DNA of 64,000 nt from Shinella curvata (GTDB lineage Bacteria; Pseudomonadota; Alphaproteobacteria; Rhizobiales; Rhizobiaceae), in NCBI RefSeq assembly GCF_022899935.1, contig NZ_JALJCJ010000005.1, positions 537,142-601,141 of the forward strand, written 5' to 3'. Under the pieces are notes generated by a model, which did not search any database, was not told the origin of the DNA, and worked only from the letters and a program-made list of their open reading frames with translations. A program made the translations under genes and the position numbers. Positions 55,870 to 64,000 of this stretch are shown in pieces (position 1 is the stretch's first letter; the number at the start of each line of letters is the position of its first letter).

Positions 55870-56096
55870 AGGAATCGCAAGATGCGCTTCAAGATCGATT
55901 AAGTATTTGGGGCTAAGCATTCAACTCCAGCCCCGCGTAAACAGCGGTACCCGAGTAAGCAGGCCCACAATGCGCAGCGACTTGCGGCCGGGCCTGCATG
56001 AACAAGACGAGTGCATTCTGATTTTGACGTGCGGCGGAAGCGGCCTTTAGCCGATACCCCGTGATCGCCCCGCGAGGGAAGAAGGGATCTCTACCC
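55870..56096. other. 227-base interval before tssA with no recognised gene
   Basis: No credible reading frame with a ribosome site was found. The interval is less GC-rich in its first part (AAGTATTTGGGGCTAAGCATTC). It ends in GAAGGGA, the tssA ribosome site. It may carry a promoter separating the vgrG and tssABC parts of the arm, but no clear -35/-10 pair was seen. Confidence 0.4.
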
Positions 56097-57230
56097 ATGG
56101 CTTTGCCGCAGGTTATCGATGTCGATGCTCTGCTCCAGCCGATCTCGGAGGAAGCACCTTCGGGCGTGGACCCGCGCTCGGACAGTTCGTCCACCTCGCT
56201 CTACTATCGCACGAAGGACGCCCGCAACGCTGCCCGGTCGGCCGAACGCGCCACCGTCGAAATCGGTGGCGCGCCGCCGGAAGAATGGGGCACCGTAGCG
56301 GATACGGCAGGTGAGATCCTCGGCGGCCATGGCAAGGATCTCGAAATCGCCGCCTGGCTGATCGAGGCGCTGTTGCGCCAGGAGGGATTTGCCGGTCTGC
56401 GCGACGGGCTGAAAGTGATGACCGGCCTCGTGACCGGTTTCTGGGGAAGCTGCTATCCGGAACTCGACGAGGATGGTGTGGAGGGCAAGGTCTCCGCGGT
56501 CGCCGGTCTCAACGGTTCGGGCGCTGTCGGCACGCTCATCCAGCCGATCCGGCTCGTGTCGATCACCCAGGGATCCCAGGGCAGCTTCTCGCTGTGGAAC
56601 TACGAGCAGGCGACGGATCTCGCCAAGGTCACCGACAACAACCGTCGCCAGGAGCGTATCGATAACGGCGCCGTGACCATGGAGCAGTTCATGGAGAGCG
56701 TGGCCGATACCCCGGCCTCGTTCTTCGCCGAAACCCAGGCGGCCATCGTGGAAGCCCTGGCGGCGCTGGCGGACATGTCCAGCGCCTTCGATGTGGCGGC
56801 CGGCGCGGATGCGCCGCCCGTTTCGGCGTTGCGGGAGTTGCTGGAGGAAATATCGAGGTCGATCACCCACTTCGCCGCTGACAAGCTGGCCGTCGCGAAT
56901 TACTCTGCAGCCAGCGAGGAATCCGGTCCGGCGGAAGAGGGCGAGACGGCCGGATCGGGGACGGGAGAAACCACCACCGTCGTCGTGCGCAAGATCGAAG
57001 GCTACCAGTCGAGAGAAGAGGCATTGGCGGAGCTGTCCCGCATCGCCGCCTACTTCCGCAAGACGGAGCCCCATTCGCCCATGTCCTATACGCTCGACGA
57101 CGCCGTCCGGCGAGCGCGCATGAGCCTGCCCGAACTGCTGTTGGAACTGGTCGAGGACCCGTCCCATCTGCAGCGGATCCTGCTGGCGGCGGGCATCAAG
57201 CCGCCGGAGCCGGCCGAACAGGGTTACTGA
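56097..57230 (+). CDS. tssA: T6SS assembly protein TssA
   Basis: A 377-residue TssA with an N-terminal ImpA_N domain (LLQPISEEAPSGVDPRSD, DLEIAAWLIEALLRQEGFAGLRDGL, PELDEDGVEGKVSAVAGLNG). The C-terminus has the short form (EALAELSRIAAYFRKTEPHSPMSYTLDDAVRRARMSLPELLLELV). The SPMSYTLDDAVRR type of tail is that of proteins capping or priming the growing sheath. ATG 56097 follows GAAGGGA. Confidence 0.93.
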   Translation: MALPQVIDVDALLQPISEEAPSGVDPRSDSSSTSLYYRTKDARNAARSAERATVEIGGAPPEEWGTVADTAGEILGGHGKDLEIAAWLIEALLRQEGFAGLRDGLKVMTGLVTGFWGSCYPELDEDGVEGKVSAVAGLNGSGAVGTLIQPIRLVSITQGSQGSFSLWNYEQATDLAKVTDNNRRQERIDNGAVTMEQFMESVADTPASFFAETQAAIVEALAALADMSSAFDVAAGADAPPVSALRELLEEISRSITHFAADKLAVANYSAASEESGPAEEGETAGSGTGETTTVVVRKIEGYQSREEALAELSRIAAYFRKTEPHSPMSYTLDDAVRRARMSLPELLLELVEDPSHLQRILLAAGIKPPEPAEQGY

Positions 57231-57272
57231 TAACGAGTTGCACATCATCCACCGCTTGAAGAGGGGGCCACC

Positions 57273-57776
57273 ATGGCAGAGAGCGTTCAACAGAAACTGA
57301 AGAGAGTGCGCGCACCGCGCGTCCACATTACCTACGACGTGGAGACCGAAGGCGCACAGGTCCGCAAGGAACTGCCCTTCGTCGTCGGTGTGATCGGCGA
57401 TTTCTCCGGCAAGCCCTATGAGCCGCAGAAGGCCTTGCGGGACCGCAAGTTCATCCAAGTCGACCGCGACAATTTCGACGATGTCATGCAGCGCATGACA
57501 CCCGGCGCGGAATTCAAGGTCGAGAACACGCTGGCCGGCGACGAATCGCTGCTTCCGGTCTCGCTGAAGTTCAAGTCGATCGACGACTTCGAGCCCGGCG
57601 CGATCGTCGACCAGGTCGAGCCGCTTCGCAAGCTGCTCGCCGTGCGCAACAAGCTGCGCGACCTCATGTCCAAGGTCGACCGCTCCGAAGAGCTGGAAAG
57701 CCTGCTCGAGGAAGTCCTGCAGAACACCGACAAGCTGACGGCGCTCGCCGGCCAGCTTGGCGCAGAGAAGGAGTAA
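57273..57776 (+). CDS. tssB: T6SS sheath small subunit TssB
   Basis: A 167-residue TssB/VipA ([48 protein letters not shown]). It forms the contractile sheath with TssC. GAGGGG precedes the ATG, and tssC begins four bases after its stop. Confidence 0.95.
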   Translation: MAESVQQKLKRVRAPRVHITYDVETEGAQVRKELPFVVGVIGDFSGKPYEPQKALRDRKFIQVDRDNFDDVMQRMTPGAEFKVENTLAGDESLLPVSLKFKSIDDFEPGAIVDQVEPLRKLLAVRNKLRDLMSKVDRSEELESLLEEVLQNTDKLTALAGQLGAEKE

Positions 57777-57780
57777 GGAT

Positions 57781-59274
57781 ATGAGCGCCGAGACCCAAGC
57801 AGCCAGCAGTACAGCCGCCACCGAGGAAACCGGTTCGCTGAGCCTTCTCGACCAGGCCATCCAGGTCACCAAGACTGCCGAACCGGACGAGATCCAGGAC
57901 CTCCTGCGCACGCTGACGTCGGAAGCCCTTTCCGGCACCGTCACCTTCAGCAAGAACCTGACGCAGACCTTCAACAAGGCGATCGCCGCCATCGACGAGA
58001 AGCTCTCCAAGCAGCTGACCGCGATCATGCACAACGAGGAGTTCCAGAAGCTGGAAGGCTCCTGGCGCGGCCTCAACTATCTCGTCAAGAACTCGGAGAC
58101 CAGCTCCACGCTGAAGATCCGCGTTCTCAACATGACGAAGAAGGAACTGCACAAGGACCTGACGAAGGCCGTCGAGTTCGACCAGAGCCAGATCTTCAAG
58201 AAGCTCTACGAAAACGAATTCGGCACGCCCGGCGGCGAGCCCTACGGTGCGCTGATCGGCGACTTCGAATTCGGCAACGGCACGGAAGACCTCGAAGTGC
58301 TGCAGGGCATGTCGAACGTCGCCGCCGCCTCTTTCGCGCCCTTCATCTCGGCCGCAAGCCCGAAGATGTTCGGCCTGGAAAACTTCACGGAACTGTCCAA
58401 GCCGCGCGATCTCGAAAAGATCTTCGACAGCTCGGAATACATCAAGTGGCGCGGTTTCCGTGACAGCGACGACAGCCGCTTCGTCACGCTCACCATGCCG
58501 CGCGTTCTGGCCCGCGTACCCTACGGTTCGCAGGGCAAGCAGATCGAGGAATTCAAGTTCGAGGAAGCGCCGATCGACGACAACGGCGTCGTATCGAAGA
58601 TGAAATCGAACGAATTTTCCTGGATGAACGCATCCTATGCGCTGGGCGAGCGCCTGACCTCGGCCTTCGCGAAATACGGCTGGTGCGTCGCTATCCGCGG
58701 TGCGGAAGGCGGCGGCAAGGTGGAAAACCTGCCGACCTTCACCTTCACCAGCGACGATGGCGATGCCGACCAGCAGTGCCCGACGGAAATCGGCATCACC
58801 GACCGTCGCGAAGCGGAGCTTTCCAAGCTCGGCTTCCTGCCGCTCTGCCACTACAAGAGCACGGACTATGCGGTGTTCTTCGGTGCCCAGACGACGCAGC
58901 GCCCCAAGAAGTACGACAAGCCGGATGCGACGGCGAATGCGGCGATCTCCGCCCGCCTTCCCTACATCATGGCCACCTCGCGCTTCTCGCACTATCTCAA
59001 GGTCATGGGCCGCGACAAGATCGGCTCCTTCCTCGAGGTCAGCGACTGCGAAACCTGGCTGAACAACTGGATCCGCAACTTCGTCAACGGCAATCCGGAT
59101 GCGAGCGCCGAAATGAAGGCGCAGTATCCGCTGGCCGAAGCCCAGGTCACGGTGAAGGAAATCCCCGGTTCGCCGGGCGCCTACAACGCCGTCGCCTACC
59201 TGCGTCCATGGCTGCAGATGGAGGAACTCACCGCTTCCATGCGCCTCGTCGCCCGCATCCCGCAGATGGGCTGA
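57781..59274 (+). CDS. tssC: T6SS sheath large subunit TssC
   Basis: A 497-residue TssC/VipB with the canonical [43 protein letters not shown]-like [12 protein letters not shown] and [36 protein letters not shown] 57781 follows AAGGAG within the end of tssB. It is the standard sheath subunit; a divergent second copy follows immediately. Confidence 0.95.
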   Translation: MSAETQAASSTAATEETGSLSLLDQAIQVTKTAEPDEIQDLLRTLTSEALSGTVTFSKNLTQTFNKAIAAIDEKLSKQLTAIMHNEEFQKLEGSWRGLNYLVKNSETSSTLKIRVLNMTKKELHKDLTKAVEFDQSQIFKKLYENEFGTPGGEPYGALIGDFEFGNGTEDLEVLQGMSNVAAASFAPFISAASPKMFGLENFTELSKPRDLEKIFDSSEYIKWRGFRDSDDSRFVTLTMPRVLARVPYGSQGKQIEEFKFEEAPIDDNGVVSKMKSNEFSWMNASYALGERLTSAFAKYGWCVAIRGAEGGGKVENLPTFTFTSDDGDADQQCPTEIGITDRREAELSKLGFLPLCHYKSTDYAVFFGAQTTQRPKKYDKPDATANAAISARLPYIMATSRFSHYLKVMGRDKIGSFLEVSDCETWLNNWIRNFVNGNPDASAEMKAQYPLAEAQVTVKEIPGSPGAYNAVAYLRPWLQMEELTASMRLVARIPQMG

Positions 59275-59281
59275 CGCTTGG

Positions 59282-60811
59282 ATGGATGAAGATGTCACCA
59301 TCGCCGTGGACTCCGCCTCCGGCGGCGATGGTGCAGGACAACGCGAGGCCGGTCTCCGGCTTCGCATTGTCGCTGCCGCTCTCGGCAGCGGCGCGGACGG
59401 CGAGACCGATGCGCTCGACCGCTTCCTGACAAGCGACGACCCCGAAGAATGCCTCCGTCTCTGGTTCGGCCCCAAGGCCGCACGCCGCTCGGTTCTCACG
59501 CGCGACATAGCAGCCCTCGACGTTCTTCTCGGCGACCAGATCGACACGATCATCCACCAGCCGGACTTCAAGCGCCTCGAAGCCTCCTGGCGCGGCGTCG
59601 ACCTGCTGCTTTCCGAAACGGGAAATGACGACAAGGTTCGCGTCAAACTCTTCAACGCCACATGGTCGGAACTGTCGCGCGATTTCGACCGTGCCATCGA
59701 GTTCGACCAGAGCACGCTCTTCGCCAAGGTCTATAACGAAGAGTATGGCATGCCCGGCGGCGTGCCGTACGGCCTGCTGCTCTGCGATCACGCCGTGCGC
59801 CACCGCCCGGCACCCGGCACGGGCACCCAGGACGATGTCGGTACTCTGACCGGCCTTGCCCAGGTCGCGGCCGCCTCCTTTTCGCCCTGCATCCTGGGTG
59901 CGGCACCCGAGCTGTTTGGCGTCACCACCTTCGCCGACCTTTCCTATGCGCAACGGCTCGATTCCGGCTTCCAGCTCGCCGAATATCACCGCTGGCGGCA
60001 ATTGCGCGATCTCGAGGACAGCCGTTTCCTCGGCATCGCCATGCCCCGCATCCTCCTGCGCGACCGCTATCGCGACAGCGCCTCCCGGCTCGACGGCTTC
60101 CGCTACAGCGAGGGCGGCACCGGCGTCGATTCCTGGCTCTGGGGCAATGCCGCCTTCGCTTTCGGCGTCATCGCCATCCGAGCCTTCCGCGAGCGGGGCT
60201 GGTTTGCCGATCTCTGCGGAACGCGCGGCACCGAGCGCGAATCCGGCGGCGTGGTCGCCCAGCTTCCCGTCGCCAGTTTTTCGACCGGAGAGGCCGTCGC
60301 CTATCGTCGCCCGCTGGAAGTGGAGCTGACCGACAAGAAGCAGAAGATTCTGGAGGCGCTCGGCTTCATCGCGCTCACGCCGCAGAATTTCGACCGTTCC
60401 GTCGTCTTCCTCGGAGCGCAATCGCTCTATGCGGCACCCGCCGACAGCGCGCTTCCCGCCCAAGTTAACGGCCGGCTTTCCGCCATGCTGCACTATGTCA
60501 TGTGCATGAGCCGCTTTGCCCATTATGTGAAGATCATGGCTCGCGACCGTGTCGGCGCATATACGACACCGCATGAGCTGGAACGCTACCTGGAAGACTG
60601 GCTGCGCAACTACACGATCGGCAACACCGACGCCGGTCCGGAGCTGAAGGCGCGTTATCCGCTTGCCGGCGCGCGCATCGAGATGAGCGAGGTGAGCGGT
60701 CGCCACGGCGTCATGAATTGCGTGCTGCATCTCCAACCGCATTTCCAGTTCGACCAGGTCGTCTCTGGTTTTCGCATGCGCACGGAAGTGCAGACCATGC
60801 GGACACGATAA
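59282..60811 (+). CDS. Second, divergent TssC-family sheath protein
   Basis: A 509-residue paralogue of TssC seven bases downstream of it. The same landmarks are recognisable (PDFKRLEASWRGVDLLL, AIEFDQSTLFAKVYNEEYGMPGGVPYG, VNGRLSAMLHYVMCMSRFAHYVKIMARDRVGAY). It has about 45 extra N-terminal residues, and the N-terminal TssB-interacting segment is replaced by a sequence starting SDDPEECLRLWFGPKAARRSVL. Two TssC-type genes in tandem are known in the Agrobacterium imp operon (ImpC/ImpD). It may form a cap or baseplate-proximal ring. Confidence 0.9.
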   Translation: MDEDVTIAVDSASGGDGAGQREAGLRLRIVAAALGSGADGETDALDRFLTSDDPEECLRLWFGPKAARRSVLTRDIAALDVLLGDQIDTIIHQPDFKRLEASWRGVDLLLSETGNDDKVRVKLFNATWSELSRDFDRAIEFDQSTLFAKVYNEEYGMPGGVPYGLLLCDHAVRHRPAPGTGTQDDVGTLTGLAQVAAASFSPCILGAAPELFGVTTFADLSYAQRLDSGFQLAEYHRWRQLRDLEDSRFLGIAMPRILLRDRYRDSASRLDGFRYSEGGTGVDSWLWGNAAFAFGVIAIRAFRERGWFADLCGTRGTERESGGVVAQLPVASFSTGEAVAYRRPLEVELTDKKQKILEALGFIALTPQNFDRSVVFLGAQSLYAAPADSALPAQVNGRLSAMLHYVMCMSRFAHYVKIMARDRVGAYTTPHELERYLEDWLRNYTIGNTDAGPELKARYPLAGARIEMSEVSGRHGVMNCVLHLQPHFQFDQVVSGFRMRTEVQTMRTR

Positions 60812-60820
60812 GGGACATCA

Positions 60821-61300
60821 ATGGCTCGCCTCCCCAACAAGGTCCCACCCCGCCTGCCGCTCTTCGACCGGCTGCTGCAGGGCGACAATATCGAGACGGA
60901 CCGCAGCGCCGACCGTGCCATGCAGGAGCTGCACGAATCCGTGCGCCGCGACCTCGAAATCCTCTTCAACACCCGGCCCGGCCGGCTGTCCGACGACGCG
61001 CGGCTGACCGAGCTTCGCCAGTCGATCCTCTCCTACGGTCTGCAGGAGGTACAAAGCCAGCATCTCGCCTCGCCCGCCCAGCAGGAACAGTTCCGCAAGA
61101 CCCTCGAAGAGGTCATCCGCCGATTCGAGCCGCGTTTCCGAGAGCTTTCCGTCTCGCTGATCGTGCCGGAAAACCAGATCGAACGCGTGTTGCGCTTCCA
61201 GATCAACGCGCTGCTCGAGACGGATTCCTCCAGCGAGGCTGTCATCTTCAACACCGCCATCGATCCCGTCACCGGCACGATGTCGATCAACGGCCGCTAG
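60821..61300 (+). CDS. tssE: T6SS baseplate protein TssE (gp25-like)
   Basis: A 159-residue gp25-like protein (RPGRLSDDARLTELRQSILSYGLQEV, LEEVIRRFEPRFRELSVSLI, VLRFQINALLETDSSSEAVIFNTAIDPVTGTMSI). It links the sheath to the baseplate. It lies nine bases after the second tssC and is the last structural gene of the plus arm. Confidence 0.93.
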   Translation: MARLPNKVPPRLPLFDRLLQGDNIETDRSADRAMQELHESVRRDLEILFNTRPGRLSDDARLTELRQSILSYGLQEVQSQHLASPAQQEQFRKTLEEVIRRFEPRFRELSVSLIVPENQIERVLRFQINALLETDSSSEAVIFNTAIDPVTGTMSINGR

Positions 61301-61355
61301 CGTCTTGCAACGTTTCGCGACTGGCGTAACGTGGCGCACGAAGCACTGCTTCCCC

Positions 61356-61376
61356 GAGAGTATTCGGTGAACTCTC
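61356..61376 (+). terminator. Weak terminator-like hairpin after tssE
   Basis: Arms GAGAGT / ACTCTC with a nine-base spacer in the 118-base gap between tssE and the response-regulator gene. A T7 run occurs about 30 bases later, too far for a classic intrinsic terminator. A hairpin with read-through into the next gene is likely. Confidence 0.35.
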
Positions 61377-61418
61377 AGTAATCGGGAACACTCTAGGGTT
61401 TGTTTTTTTACCGCATTC

Positions 61419-62597
61419 ATGAGGCCCTCTTTGGATTTCTCCCAGGCGAAAATCCTCATCGTCGATGATGTCGAGGACAACAGGGACGTATTGGCGCGTC
61501 GCCTGAAACGGCAGGGCCTCGTCGATATCCAGCAGGCGTGCGACGGCCTTGATGCGCTCGAAAAGATCCGTAACGCACCGTTCGATCTCATCCTGCTCGA
61601 CGTCATGATGCCGCGCATGAACGGTATCGATACGCTCCAGGCGCTGAAGGATGAAGGCTGGCTTCAGACCACCTCAGTCGTGATGATCTCGGCCGCCTCG
61701 GAAATCGAAACCGTGGTGCGCTGCATCGAGCTTGGCGCGGAGGATTATCTGCCCAAACCCTTCAATCCCGCGCTGCTCGCCGCCCGCGTCGGCGCGGTTC
61801 TGGAGCGAAAGCTGCTGCGCGACTTGAACCGCCGCCAGCTAGAGCGGCTGGAACGTGAGCTTGCGGAAGCCTGGCTGTGCCAGCAATCCATGCTGCCGAC
61901 CGCCTTTCCGGTCGATCCGGCGGTGCTCGACATTTTCGCCAGTGTCGATCCGGCGCTGGAAATCGGCGGCGATCTCTATGACGTCTTCGAGGTAACGCCC
62001 GGTCTCATCGCCCTTGCCATCGGCGATGTCGCCGGCAAGGGCGCATCGGCGGCTCTGTTCATGGCCCGCACGCGCAGCCTGCTGCGTGCCGGCACGCTGC
62101 AGTTCCACGCCGTCTCCGGCCGAGTGCCGCGCCCCTCGGAAATCGTCGCGCTCGTCAACGACGAACTCAACAAGAACAATCCGCAGTCGCGCTTCGTCAC
62201 CCTGTTCCTTGCCTTCCTGGATCTGTCGACCGGGCGCCTTTCCTATTGCAATGCCGGCCATGTCTATCCGGTCCTGGCGGGCGCAGGCGGCGTCAGCGAG
62301 GTGGCGACACCGCCCGATCCCGCTCTCGGCGTCATCGACGGGCTCGACTTCAACGACCATGATCTGATGCTTGCCCTGGGCGATTGCCTGTTTCTGACGT
62401 CTGACGGTCTTTCGGACATGCAGAACGCCGAGCAGGCCCAATTCGGCACCGACGCCGTCCTTGCCGAAATCTCCGCAAGCAGGACGCTTCCGGCAGCGGA
62501 ACTGGCCGGCGCGGTGCTCGCAAAGGCGCAGGCTTTTGCCGGCGGCGCCGCGCAATTCGACGACATCACCGTACTGGTCGTCAGACGGTTGCGTTAG
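61419..62597 (+). CDS. Response regulator with SpoIIE-type PP2C output (RsbU-like)
   Basis: A 392-residue protein. The receiver domain (residues 10-128) has Asp61 in LILLDVMMPRMNG and Lys113 in LPKPFNP. A short coiled linker follows, then a PP2C domain from about 150 with GGDLYDVF (Asp185), IGDVAGKGASAALF, NAGHVYPVL, LTSDGLSDMQNAE and terminal DDITVLVV. Phosphorylation by a histidine kinase, perhaps the hybrid kinase at 22178-24895, would switch on dephosphorylation of the STAS protein of this arm. It is the third active-looking SpoIIE protein in the window. Confidence 0.92.
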   Translation: MRPSLDFSQAKILIVDDVEDNRDVLARRLKRQGLVDIQQACDGLDALEKIRNAPFDLILLDVMMPRMNGIDTLQALKDEGWLQTTSVVMISAASEIETVVRCIELGAEDYLPKPFNPALLAARVGAVLERKLLRDLNRRQLERLERELAEAWLCQQSMLPTAFPVDPAVLDIFASVDPALEIGGDLYDVFEVTPGLIALAIGDVAGKGASAALFMARTRSLLRAGTLQFHAVSGRVPRPSEIVALVNDELNKNNPQSRFVTLFLAFLDLSTGRLSYCNAGHVYPVLAGAGGVSEVATPPDPALGVIDGLDFNDHDLMLALGDCLFLTSDGLSDMQNAEQAQFGTDAVLAEISASRTLPAAELAGAVLAKAQAFAGGAAQFDDITVLVVRRLR

Positions 62598-62786
62598 GCA
62601 CGAAAAGTGCAGCCGGAACGCGACTGCCCCCTGTCAATCCCAGGGACATTGCAGTAGCCTTGTCGTGGGCCTTGCGCCGTCGCAGGGGAATCACGCGACG
62701 CCTGCGCAATCCAGTGAAAACAATGAGGTAGCGCCGCCGCGAGCGGACGGCTGCTGCCCGAAGCCTCGCACGGAGGAGGAAAAGTC

Positions 62787-63587
62787 GTGCCGAATATCAA
62801 TTTTGGCGCTCTGGACAAGAGCGACGCGGAAGATGTCTGCTGGTGCGTGGTCGAATCCATCGCCGACATGGACGACACCGCATCCAGCGTTATTGCCCTC
62901 GTGCACTTCCTGCGCGAAGTCTACGGCGCCGATGACGCGGACGAGAAGGTCATCCCGAATCCGGCGTTCCTTGCCAACGGTCATGACGGCATGTCGCCGA
63001 AGACTCGCAAGTACTTTACCGGCCGCACCTTCAAGGGGCTTGGCGGCAGCGCCGTCAGCCTCGCGGGCGGTCTCGCCTCCGGCGTGACGGCTGTCGATGT
63101 CGGCAGTATCCTTCGCGAAGGCAGCGCCGTCGGCACCACCGCCGCCCACCTCGTTGGCATCAAGGCCGCCGGCAAGGGCTTCAAGAAGAGCGAGACGGTG
63201 ACCCGCTGGGTCGATGCCATGCTGAAGGCCAAGGTCGCCAAGATCGGCGTTCGCGGCGTGGGCCTCGCCGGCGCCGCCATTCCGATCCCCGCCGTCGGCC
63301 TTGCCACGAGCGTCGCCACGACGGTCGCGAAACTCGGCATCAAGGTCACGCTCAGCAAGCTCGTCGCCCGCACCGCAATGGAGGTGCATTGGCGCGCCTA
63401 CCAGGAAACCGTGATCGCCGGCGCCTTCGGCGGGCGCAACGGTCCCGTCGGCCCCGCCTCGGCGATGTTCTACGAAATCTTCACCAAACGCAGCTTCACC
63501 CGCATCTTCGGCAAACACGACACTGCCGCCCTGATCAGGGAGCCCGCCGGCTGGATGGCGTTGAACGACAAGCTGATGCTGATGTAA
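62787..63587 (+). CDS. Unknown protein at the T6SS border, effector candidate
   Basis: A 266-residue protein with GTG start and an excellent ribosome site (GGAGGAGG). No family is recognised. The N-terminal 60 residues are acidic (LDKSDAEDVCW, DMDDTASS). Two Gly/Ala-rich amphipathic or hydrophobic stretches follow, about 84-105 (GLGGSAVSLAGGLASGV) and 157-192 (GVGLAGAAIPIPAVGLATSVA). The C-terminal part is basic and aromatic. There is no signal peptide. Position at the end of the T6SS arm and possible membrane-inserting segments make it an effector or cluster-associated candidate; this is inference. Confidence 0.7.
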   Translation: MPNINFGALDKSDAEDVCWCVVESIADMDDTASSVIALVHFLREVYGADDADEKVIPNPAFLANGHDGMSPKTRKYFTGRTFKGLGGSAVSLAGGLASGVTAVDVGSILREGSAVGTTAAHLVGIKAAGKGFKKSETVTRWVDAMLKAKVAKIGVRGVGLAGAAIPIPAVGLATSVATTVAKLGIKVTLSKLVARTAMEVHWRAYQETVIAGAFGGRNGPVGPASAMFYEIFTKRSFTRIFGKHDTAALIREPAGWMALNDKLMLM

Positions 63588-63658
63588 GGCGCCTGCAGCT
63601 TAACCGCGCCGACGCTCCATTGGCAGCCGTAGGCAGATACCTCGCTTGACCCCGCCAG

Positions 63659-63681
63659 GCGCGGCCCGCACAAGGCCGCGC
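63659..63681. terminator. Hairpin between convergent genes
   Basis: Perfect 8-bp arms GCGCGGCC / GGCCGCGC with spacer CGCACAA in the 104-base gap between the convergent unknown protein and the ABC ATPase. It could serve both strands, although neither side has a long T-run. Confidence 0.45.
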
Positions 63682-63691
63682 TTCGTGCGCT

Positions 63692-64000
63692 TCAACCGCG
63701 CACAGCCAATCCGTTGTCATCGAATCTATGGATGCGTGTTGCGTCTGGCGTGAGCCATACGGTATCGCCGTGGGTGACGGGGAAGTCGCCGTCGGCGCGG
63801 ACGGTGAGCATGCCGATGCCGTCGACATTGACGTGCAGGAACGTGTCGGAGCCGAGATGTTCGGCGACGCCGACCACGCCCTTCCAGCTGCCGGTCTCCT
63901 TCGAGAGTTTTATGTGCTCCGGCCGGATGCCGACGGTGGGCGCATTGTACGGCTTGGCCGCCTCGCCCTTGACGAAGTTCATGCGCGGCGAGCCGATGAA
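63692..64000 (-). CDS. Sugar-type ABC transporter ATP-binding protein, C-terminal TOBE part (partial)
   Basis: The last 102 residues of a MalK/UgpC-type ATPase. They begin [12 protein letters not shown], the usual junction after the NBD, and continue with the regulatory OB/TOBE segment ([37 protein letters not shown]). The rest of the gene lies beyond the right edge. It is convergent with the T6SS arm and marks the end of the secretion region. Confidence 0.88.
   Translation of the reverse strand, partial: FIGSPRMNFVKGEAAKPYNAPTVGIRPEHIKLSKETGSWKGVVGVAEHLGSDTFLHVNVDGIGMLTVRADGDFPVTHGDTVWLTPDATRIHRFDDNGLAVRG

Noticed and set aside
57664..59727. 687-codon minus-strand frame opposite tssC
   Set aside because: It is a shadow of the tssC and second tssC genes; the composition is that of a shadow frame and no motifs are present.

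Overview
The window is a GC-rich, densely coding segment of an alphaproteobacterial genome. It is most likely from the Rhizobiaceae (Rhizobium, Agrobacterium, Ensifer or Shinella group). Supporting signs are rhizobial-type RecX and SfnB proteins, a CCTTCTCCCC/GGGGAGAAGG intergenic palindrome, abundant GTG/TTG starts and tightly overlapping operons. Genus and replicon cannot be fixed from the sequence alone. No rRNA, tRNA, CRISPR array, insertion sequence or replication origin was recognised, and no gap between genes exceeds 300 bases.

Region 1 (1-15.2 kb) is a catabolic and transport island on the minus strand. It holds two branched-chain-amino-acid-type (Liv) binding proteins, LivH, a fused LivM-LivG, LivF, an amidohydrolase, a GMC alcohol oxidoreductase, two aldehyde dehydrogenases, an APC permease, an AraC-type and an IclR-type regulator. 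A shared 22-bp element (GTCAA-N12-GTTAA) lies upstream of three of its transcription units. A GGTTCA-N5-TGAACC palindrome lies at identical spacing in two of them. The island therefore looks like one regulon for import and oxidation of an unidentified, probably nitrogenous or alcohol-containing compound.

Region 2 (15.3-21.8 kb) is mixed metabolism: an SfnB-type sulfur-acquisition flavoprotein whose Shine-Dalgarno lies in a perfect hairpin, a RidA-like protein, RecX, DUF3237, a gamma-glutamyltransferase-like enzyme, a LysR regulator and an SBF-type transporter.

Region 3 (21.8-32.6 kb) is a dense signalling block. It contains a periplasmic CxxCH heme-type sensor (DUF3365/Tll0287-like), a hybrid histidine kinase, a single-domain response regulator, two SpoIIE-type PP2C phosphatases, two HATPase-like (slr1658-type) regulators, two STAS-like (slr1659-type) regulators, one of them fused to a methyltransferase, and a soluble Ser/Thr kinase.

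Region 4 (31.9-63.6 kb) is a complete type VI secretion system (T6SS) in two divergent arms. The minus arm runs from about 49.2 kb down to 31.9 kb: pseudo-phosphatase/RsbW-like fusion, PAAR, methyltransferase, FHA, TssJ, TssK, TssL (with OmpA domain), a short second IcmF, TssM, TssF, TssG, methyltransferase, Ser/Thr kinase. The plus arm starts at 49.3 kb: STAS, TssH (ClpV), Hcp, VgrG, an unknown protein, TssA, TssB, TssC, a second TssC, TssE, a response-regulator/PP2C protein and an unknown protein.

The main hypothesis is that this T6SS is controlled by an Rsb-like partner-switching network (PP2C phosphatases, HATPase kinases, STAS antagonists). A heme-sensing two-component system would feed it, alongside the more usual kinase/FHA pathway. 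Membership of the network is read from sequence and gene order; the wiring is inference. The window closes with the C-terminus of a sugar-type ABC ATPase on the minus strand.
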